Notes under the pieces: generated by a model | Databases searched by the model: none | Told to the model about the DNA's origin: nothing | The model's input: the letters and a program-made list of their open reading frames with translations, nothing else | Position numbers and translations under genes: made by a program | Shown: in pieces, positions 6,581 through 11,260 of the stretch | Position numbering within the stretch: the stretch's first letter is position 1 | Layout of the letters: each line of letters opens with the position of its first letter | From: Paraprevotella sp. | GTDB taxonomy: Bacteria; Bacteroidota; Bacteroidia; Bacteroidales; Bacteroidaceae | Assembly: GCA_017630975.1 (NCBI GenBank) | Contig: JAGBUF010000362.1 | Location: 1 to 11,260, forward strand | Length of the DNA stretch: 11,260 nucleotides | Direction: 5' to 3'

Positions 6581-7765
6581 TTATAAAATACCAAGTTGCT
6601 TGAATACTTTGGTTAATTTATCAATTGCAGAATCCACTTGTTCGTAAGTATGGTTTGCCATTAACGCAAAACGAACCAATGTATCTTGAGGAGCACATGC
6701 CGGCGGAATTACAGGATTAATAAATACGCCCTCGTCAAATGCTAATTTAGTAACAAGGAAAGTTTTTTCTGTATCTCTGACATACAACGGTATAATGGGT
6801 GATTCTGTGTCACCAATTTCAAAACCGGCTTCACGGAAACGCTTTAAGGCATAGTTGGTTACATCCCATAGTTTTTCCAAACGCTCTGGTTCGTTCTTTA
6901 AGATGTGCAAAGCCTCCATTGCAGAAGCGGTTGCTGCCGGTGTTGCAGATGCACTAAATATATATGTACGAGAGTTATGTTTAATCCAATTAATGATACT
7001 GCTGTCTGCTGCTATAAAGCCACCAATAGAAGCCAACGATTTGCTGAATGTACCCATAATTACGTCAACTTCATGGGTTAATCCAAAATGATCGCATACT
7101 CCCCTACCGTTTTTACCAAATACGCCCAAGCCATGAGCTTCGTCCACCATGATGGATGCGTTGTATTTATGCTTTAAACGCACGATTTCAGGAAGATTGG
7201 CTAAATCGCCTTCCATTGAGAAAACTCCATCAACAACAATGAGTTTAACAGCGTCTGGATTGCATTTTTTCAACTGCTTTTCCAAATCAGCCATATCATT
7301 GTGTTTGTATTTCAAACAATGTGAGAATGATAATCTACGACCGTCAACAATAGATGCGTGGTCACGATCATCGCATATAATGTAGTCGTTACGATCTGTT
7401 ATACATGAAATTACTCCTGAATTGACTGTAAAGCCGGTTGAAAAACATAATGCTTCTTCCTTACCTACGAATTCAGCCAATTCTTTTTCTAATTGTACAT
7501 GTAAGTCTAAAGTACCATTTAAGAAACGGGAACCTGCGCATCCGGAACCATATTTTCTCATTGCTTCAACGCCAGCTTCAATAACTCTTTCGTCACCGGT
7601 TAATCCTGTATATGCGTTAGAGCCGAACATGAGAACGTGATGTCCGCCCATCATGACTTCTGTACCTTGCTTTCCCTCAATTTCCCTGAAATAAGGATAT
7701 ACTCCTTCTGCCATGAATTTTTGCGGAAGGTCGTATTTTGCTAATTTGTCTTGTAACAAACCCAT
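6581..7765 (-). CDS. spt: Serine palmitoyltransferase (PLP-dependent alpha-oxoamine synthase)
   Basis: 394 residues, usual length for bacterial SPT. It condenses L-serine with a long-chain acyl-CoA or acyl-ACP to 3-ketosphinganine, the first step of sphingolipid synthesis. Family landmarks: SGCAGSRFLNGT (74-85), the cofactor-stacking His136 in DDRDHASIVDGRR, VDGVFSMEGD (178-187), VDEAHGLGVFG (207-217) with Asp208 for the pyridine nitrogen, and PLP Schiff-base Lys242 in GTFSKSLASIGGF. The C-terminal loop PVIPPACAP (351-359) and the following Arg365 resemble the substrate-binding region of SPTs rather than 2-amino-3-ketobutyrate ligase (Kbl) or BioF, the main alternative assignments. No transmembrane segment is seen, as for soluble bacterial SPTs. 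It is monocistronic by its own -7 box and terminator. It is divergently paired with a lipid kinase gene, which may be relevant to what the sphingoid product becomes. Confidence 0.9.
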   Translation of the reverse strand: MGLLQDKLAKYDLPQKFMAEGVYPYFREIEGKQGTEVMMGGHHVLMFGSNAYTGLTGDERVIEAGVEAMRKYGSGCAGSRFLNGTLDLHVQLEKELAEFVGKEEALCFSTGFTVNSGVISCITDRNDYIICDDRDHASIVDGRRLSFSHCLKYKHNDMADLEKQLKKCNPDAVKLIVVDGVFSMEGDLANLPEIVRLKHKYNASIMVDEAHGLGVFGKNGRGVCDHFGLTHEVDVIMGTFSKSLASIGGFIAADSSIINWIKHNSRTYIFSASATPAATASAMEALHILKNEPERLEKLWDVTNYALKRFREAGFEIGDTESPIIPLYVRDTEKTFLVTKLAFDEGVFINPVIPPACAPQDTLVRFALMANHTYEQVDSAIDKLTKVFKQLGIL

Positions 7766-7793
7766 TTTTTTAAATCGTTATGTTTAAACAATG

Positions 7794-7801
7794 CAAAGTT
7801 A
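7794..7801 (-). promoter_or_regulatory. Predicted -7 box for spt
   Basis: TAACTTTG followed by CATTG on the minus strand matches TAnnTTTG, 28 nt before the spt ATG. No TTTG is found 19-21 nt upstream, so the -33 element is weak or absent. Confidence 0.55.
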
Positions 7802-7875
7802 ATAAAAAAAAACTCACTTGGTTCTATTAAATAAAAAACTTTTAAGAATCACATAAAACTTTTGTTAAATGAATC

Positions 7876-7903
7876 TTTGTCCGATGTTTATTTTGTAACT
7901 TTG
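7876..7903 (+). promoter_or_regulatory. Predicted promoter of the lipid kinase gene
   Basis: TAACTTTGC at 7896-7904 is an exact -7 match. The nearest TTTG (7876-7879) is only 16 nt upstream, short of the usual 19-21, so the -33 assignment is doubtful. The predicted start near 7910 leaves a leader of about 12 nt. Confidence 0.5.
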
Positions 7904-7921
7904 CATTCGTAATTATATGTA

Positions 7922-8953
7922 ATGAAAAAGAAAATCGTTTTTATAGTAAATCCTATTTCTGGAACACACGATAAACGCAATATTTTGAATTTGGTCAAAG
8001 AATATCTTGATGATTCAAAATTTGCTTATGCTGTCTGTGAAACCAAGTATGCCGGTCATGCTCCATTGTTGGTCAAGGAACAAATAGAGCAAGGCTGTGA
8101 TGCTATAATTGCGATTGGTGGAGATGGAACAGTCAATGAGATCGCACGAGCATTAGTGCATACAAATGTTCCACTTGGCGTCATACCCTGTGGTTCTGGG
8201 AATGGTTTGGCGAGACATTTGAGAATACCTATGGACCCAGTTGGTGCCATCAATGTCATTAATGATTTCCAAGTGGAATGTTTAGATTATGGTATTATTA
8301 ATGAGGTCCCCTTTTTCTGTACATGTGGAGTTGGGTTTGATGCCTTTGTTAGTTCAAAATTTGCCAACTCCGAAAAACGTGGTGTTTTGACCTATCTTGA
8401 AAATGCATTGATAGAGGGCGTGAAGTATAAGCCTGATACTTATGAAATAAAAATAGATGGAGAGGCATCTAAATATAAAGCATTTTTAATTGCATGTGCC
8501 AATGCCTCCCAATATGGGAATAATGCCTATATCGCCCCACATGCTTCAATGTCGGATGGAGTTATGGATGTGACAATTATGGAACCTTTTACCATACTTG
8601 AAGCGCCTCAGATTGCTATACAGTTGTTTAATAAAACATTGAATCATAATACGAGAATAAAGACTTTCAGGTGTAAACATATTCAAATACATAGAGAGCG
8701 AGAAGGTGTGATTCATTTTGATGGTGAACCAGTTATTGCTGGTAAAGATTTAGATGTACGTTTGATTGAAAAAGGTTTCAATGTGATAGTGAATGTACAA
8801 AAGGATAAAGGTCTCAATATTAGTCAGAAATTTGTCGGTATATACGATGAATTTGTAAGACGAAGTTCGCTAATACGCGAAAAGAATTTGAAAAGGATAG
8901 AGTCTTTTAATAAAGAAGTGATTAGGCGTATCAAAGAAGATTTAGAACTGTAA
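7922..8953 (+). CDS. Lipid kinase, diacylglycerol/sphingosine kinase (YegS-DAGK) family
   Basis: 343 residues. The family transfers the ATP gamma-phosphate to a lipid hydroxyl such as diacylglycerol, sphingosine or ceramide. The N-terminal catalytic lobe (about 1-125) has the opening strand KIVFIVNPISG (4-14), the nucleotide-binding motif GGDGTVNE (66-73) and PCGSGNGLARHL (89-100). The C-terminal beta-rich lobe (about 130-290) carries GVGFDAFV (136-143), DGVMDVTIM (212-220) and HFDGEP (265-270), conserved in the family. A charged helical tail (about 305-343) extends beyond the usual core. The exact lipid cannot be read from sequence: diacylglycerol is the default call, but its position head-to-head with spt makes a sphingoid base or ceramide plausible. 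Its last 12 nt overlap the convergent methyltransferase gene and no terminator separates them. Confidence 0.92.
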   Translation: MKKKIVFIVNPISGTHDKRNILNLVKEYLDDSKFAYAVCETKYAGHAPLLVKEQIEQGCDAIIAIGGDGTVNEIARALVHTNVPLGVIPCGSGNGLARHLRIPMDPVGAINVINDFQVECLDYGIINEVPFFCTCGVGFDAFVSSKFANSEKRGVLTYLENALIEGVKYKPDTYEIKIDGEASKYKAFLIACANASQYGNNAYIAPHASMSDGVMDVTIMEPFTILEAPQIAIQLFNKTLNHNTRIKTFRCKHIQIHREREGVIHFDGEPVIAGKDLDVRLIEKGFNVIVNVQKDKGLNISQKFVGIYDEFVRRSSLIREKNLKRIESFNKEVIRRIKEDLEL

Positions 8954-9652
8954 GTAATATTCTTTGGTCAATAGTTTATATGAATCGGTGTAATCGCCAT
9001 TTTCATCCCTAATAAGTAAATTTTGAGTTTCAGGGTAGTTCGCGCTTCCTTTTATTAAACTGATGATGGCTCTAATCGGTTTTGTTTCAGGTTTACTGAA
9101 AATGGTGCATCTTTTGTATAAATTCAGTCCCCTCTCCCAACCCTTCAAAATAAAATCATCAGCTGAAGTGTGTGGTAATATAACATTGAATATTCCGTTA
9201 TCTTTCAATAGTTTATATGATGATTCAATTAAAGATTCAAAGGGTAGCGATGAACTATGACGTGCAACAGTTCTTTTTTCGTCAGGGCATTGTAGTGAGT
9301 TGACGAAAAAAGGTGGGTTGCACACAATCAAATCAAATCCTTCTTTGTCTTCCAACTTGGTTACATCTTTTTCAATAAATTGAATACGTTCTCTCCATGT
9401 ACAGCGTGCTGCGTTCTCACTAGCTTGTTTGATAGCGTTCTCATCAATATCGATTCCAATAATTTTTGCTTCGCATTTTTGAGCCAACATGATGGCAATC
9501 AAACCAGATCCTGTTCCAATGTCAAGAATCCTTTTGACACAAGTAGATGGTGCTGTCCATGCGCCAAGCAGAACACCATCAGTACCTACTTTCATCGCAC
9601 ATTGGTCGTGATGGATAGTAAATTGCTTGAATTCAAAATATTCTTTAGGCAT
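8942..9652 (-). CDS. trmN6: tRNA1(Val) (adenine(37)-N6)-methyltransferase family protein
   Basis: 236 residues, close to E. coli TrmN6/YfiC. The family uses S-adenosylmethionine to methylate N6 of adenine 37 beside the anticodon in tRNA-Val. It opens with FKQFTIHHDQCAMKVGTDGVLLGAW (8-32), typical of this family. The Rossmann motif I is DIGTGSGLIA (44-53), motif II region IIGIDIDENAIKQA (64-77), and the catalytic NPPF motif of N6-adenine methyltransferases is at 112-115. The conserved ARH (130-132) follows. No further domains are present. It is convergent with the lipid kinase gene: its LQF-stop end is antisense to that gene's final LEL-stop codons. It is divergent from lon. Substrate specificity in this organism is inferred from family. 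Confidence 0.9.
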   Translation of the reverse strand: MPKEYFEFKQFTIHHDQCAMKVGTDGVLLGAWTAPSTCVKRILDIGTGSGLIAIMLAQKCEAKIIGIDIDENAIKQASENAARCTWRERIQFIEKDVTKLEDKEGFDLIVCNPPFFVNSLQCPDEKRTVARHSSSLPFESLIESSYKLLKDNGIFNVILPHTSADDFILKGWERGLNLYKRCTIFSKPETKPIRAIISLIKGSANYPETQNLLIRDENGDYTDSYKLLTKEYYLQF

Positions 9653-9671
9653 AAATTTCAGAGATTGTTTG

Positions 9672-9679
9672 CAAAGGTA
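9672..9679 (-). promoter_or_regulatory. Predicted -7 box for trmN6
   Basis: TACCTTTG on the minus strand matches TAnnTTTG, 19 nt before the start codon, followed by CAAAC. No TTTG lies at the expected -33 spacing, so the call rests on one box. Confidence 0.5.
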
Positions 9680-9712
9680 GTGAAAGTCGTGATATATTTT
9701 GTAGATTCTTGT

Positions 9713-9728
9713 ACTTTTATACTTTTAT
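9713..9728. repeat. Tandem 8-bp repeat in the trmN6-lon intergenic region
   Basis: ACTTTTAT occurs twice back to back (9713-9720 and 9721-9728), just upstream of the predicted lon -7 box. It may be simple AT-rich drift; it occupies the place where a lon -33 box would lie. Confidence 0.5.
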
Positions 9729-9743
9729 ATGAACGATTTTCCT

Positions 9744-9751
9744 TAACTTTG
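9744..9751 (+). promoter_or_regulatory. Predicted -7 box for lon
   Basis: TAACTTTGCC matches TAnnTTTG and lies 48 nt before the lon ATG. The -33 region shows only T-rich sequence without TTTG. No CIRCE-like or other recognisable heat-shock operator is seen between here and the start codon. Confidence 0.5.
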
Positions 9752-9799
9752 CCAAGTTTTGTTGAAAGGTGTAGTTTGTATTTCAAATTAGATTTTAAT

Positions 9800-11260
9800 A
9801 TGCATATTGACAATAATCAGAATCCATTTTCATTTGTGGCAGATTTTGAAGGAGATGAAACCAGTGTGTTTGATGTAGAAATGGATGCCACATTGCCCAT
9901 TTTGCCTTTGCGTAACATGGTGTTATTCCCCGGAGTAGTAATGCCTGTGGCTGTCGGTCGTAAATCCTCATTGCGTTTGGCAAAAGCTGCAGACAAGAAA
10001 GATATGAATATCGGAGTGGTATGTCAGTTGAATCCTGAAACAGAAAATCCAGGCTTTGCTGATTTATATCACATCGGAACAATGGCAAAAATCATCAGAG
10101 TTCTTGAACTTCCTGATCGCTCTACCACCGTCATACTGCAAGGTATGAGTAGATTTGAATTGAAAGATATTGTTTCAGACAAGCCTTTCTTGACAGGTGT
10201 AGTTGAGAAGATTAATGAGGAATTGCCATCTAAAAATGATAAGGAATTTGATTTGTTGGTTGATGCATGTAAAGATAGGACGATACAATTTATTCAAATA
10301 AGCGAGCAGATGCCCAAGGAGTCTATGTTTGCAGTGAAGAATGTAAGCAATAAGATGTTCTTGGTCAATTTTGTTTGTGCCAATTTCCCTTTTCAAATTA
10401 ATATGAAAATGGATTTGCTCAAAGAAAGCAATTTGAGCATGAGAACCATTAAACTTTTAAAACTGCTGAATACAGAAATCCAATATTCGGAAATACGAGC
10501 GGAAATACATAGAAAGACACGCGAAGAGCTGGATAGTCAGCAACGTGAATATTTCCTGCAGCAACAGATTAAAAATATACAAGATGAGTTAGGTGGTACA
10601 CCACAGGATCAGGATTTACATGATTTGCGTACTAAGGCTGCAGAAAAGAATTGGCCGGAGGAGATTGCTCGTACTTTTGAGCGTGAAGTAGAGAAATTGG
10701 AGCGTTTGAATCCGCAGACACCTGACTATAACGTGCAACTCAATTATCTGCAAACGATGTTGAGTTTGCCCTGGCAAACATATACAGAAGACAATCTGAA
10801 TCTGAAAAACGCAGAAAAGGTACTGAATAAGGATCACTATGGACTTGAAAAAGTCAAAGAGCGTATTCTTGAGCATTTAGCAGTTTTGCAATTGAGGGGC
10901 GACCTTAAGTCTCCTATCATATGTTTGTATGGCCCCCCGGGAGTTGGTAAAACCTCTTTAGGTAAGAGTATTGCATCTGCATTAAAACGGAATTATATTC
11001 GTATGTCTTTGGATGGTATGCACGATGAGGCTGAAATCAGAGGACATCGCAGGACATATATCGGAGCAATGCCAGGTCGTATCATCAAAAGTATGATCAA
11101 AGCCGGTTCTTCCAACCCTGTATTTATTTTAGATGAAATTGATAAGGTGACACAAAATACAGTGAATGGCGACCCTTCATCTGCATTGCTTGAAGTGCTT
11201 GATCCCGAACAAAACAGTGCATTTCATGATAATTTCTTAGATGTTGATTATGACTTGTCA
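9800..11260 (+). CDS. lon: ATP-dependent protease Lon, N-terminal part (cut by window end)
   Basis: Open from ATG at 9800 for 487 codons to the last base; bacterial Lon is usually about 780-820 residues, so roughly the last 40% is outside. Lon degrades misfolded and selected regulatory proteins in the cytoplasm. A short acidic, poorly structured head (1-31) precedes the substrate-binding N domain, opening ATLPILPLRNMVLFPG (30-45). A helical/coiled-coil stretch follows (about 234-265; REELDSQQREYFLQQQ). The AAA+ module shows Walker A GPPGVGKT (378-385), the Lon signature DEAEIRGHRRTYIG (408-421) with pore-loop Tyr420, Walker B VFILDEIDK (441-449; Asp445, Glu446) and SALLEVLDPEQN. The Ser-Lys protease domain is not in the window. 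No frameshift or internal stop was found when reading the frame through. It is divergent from trmN6. Confidence 0.97.
   Translation, partial: MHIDNNQNPFSFVADFEGDETSVFDVEMDATLPILPLRNMVLFPGVVMPVAVGRKSSLRLAKAADKKDMNIGVVCQLNPETENPGFADLYHIGTMAKIIRVLELPDRSTTVILQGMSRFELKDIVSDKPFLTGVVEKINEELPSKNDKEFDLLVDACKDRTIQFIQISEQMPKESMFAVKNVSNKMFLVNFVCANFPFQINMKMDLLKESNLSMRTIKLLKLLNTEIQYSEIRAEIHRKTREELDSQQREYFLQQQIKNIQDELGGTPQDQDLHDLRTKAAEKNWPEEIARTFEREVEKLERLNPQTPDYNVQLNYLQTMLSLPWQTYTEDNLNLKNAEKVLNKDHYGLEKVKERILEHLAVLQLRGDLKSPIICLYGPPGVGKTSLGKSIASALKRNYIRMSLDGMHDEAEIRGHRRTYIGAMPGRIIKSMIKAGSSNPVFILDEIDKVTQNTVNGDPSSALLEVLDPEQNSAFHDNFLDVDYDLS

Noticed and set aside
6581..7765. Assignment of the aminotransferase as 2-amino-3-ketobutyrate CoA ligase (kbl) or BioF
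   Set aside because: The PPACAP loop and the Bacteroidales context favour serine palmitoyltransferase, and no tdh or biotin genes are nearby; enzyme assay would settle it.
9795..10088. 97-codon minus-strand ORF opposite the start of lon
   Set aside because: It is antisense to clear Lon coding sequence, has no recognisable domain and no promoter of its own.
1..11260. Mobile element, prophage, CRISPR, toxin-antitoxin or defence system
   Set aside because: No transposase, integrase, repeat-spacer array, target-site duplication or characteristic small gene pairs were found on either strand; the genes are conserved housekeeping types.

Overview
The window reads as ordinary chromosomal DNA from a Bacteroidales bacterium (Bacteroides/Prevotella-like). 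The signs are AT-rich intergenic DNA, almost every gene preceded by a Bacteroidetes-type -7 box (TAnnTTTG) rather than an E. coli -10, no clear Shine-Dalgarno sequences ahead of starts, a tRNA without an encoded CCA end, a serine palmitoyltransferase (sphingolipid synthesis is typical of this order), a secreted GH35 enzyme with a C-terminal discoidin-like domain, and a lipoprotein resembling the Bacteroidales DUF4923 family.

Layout, left to right. 1-132: AT-rich flank with terminator hairpins. 133-207 (-): tRNA-Pro(UGG) with its own promoter and a leader that can fold into a hairpin. 353-2707 (-): exported GH35 beta-galactosidase, with a terminator at 297-326. 2708-2896: divergent promoter region with an inverted repeat over the GH35 -33 box. 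2897-4657 (+): aspS. 4671-4713: strong hairpin shared by two convergent transcripts. 4729-5412 (-): lipoprotein, 17 nt downstream of 5430-6338 (-), an S4-domain RluA-type pseudouridine synthase; the two probably form an operon. 6581-7765 (-): spt, serine palmitoyltransferase, divergent from 7922-8953 (+), a DAGK/sphingosine-kinase-family lipid kinase. 8942-9652 (-): trmN6-like tRNA adenine methyltransferase, overlapping the 3' end of the kinase by 12 nt. 9800-11260 (+): lon, cut by the window edge inside the AAA+ module.

Functionally this is mostly housekeeping: translation and RNA modification (tRNA-Pro, AspRS, RluA-type synthase, TrmN6), protein quality control (Lon), membrane lipid metabolism (Spt plus a lipid kinase), and one carbohydrate-active enzyme outside any visible polysaccharide-utilisation locus. 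I see no mobile element, CRISPR array, phage gene, toxin-antitoxin pair or defence island, and no convincing new multi-gene system. The observations most worth following are the spt/lipid-kinase pairing, the inverted repeat between GH35 and aspS, the tRNA leader hairpin and the uncharacterised lipoprotein behind the pseudouridine synthase. No intergenic stretch exceeds 300 nt; the longest is 6339-6580.
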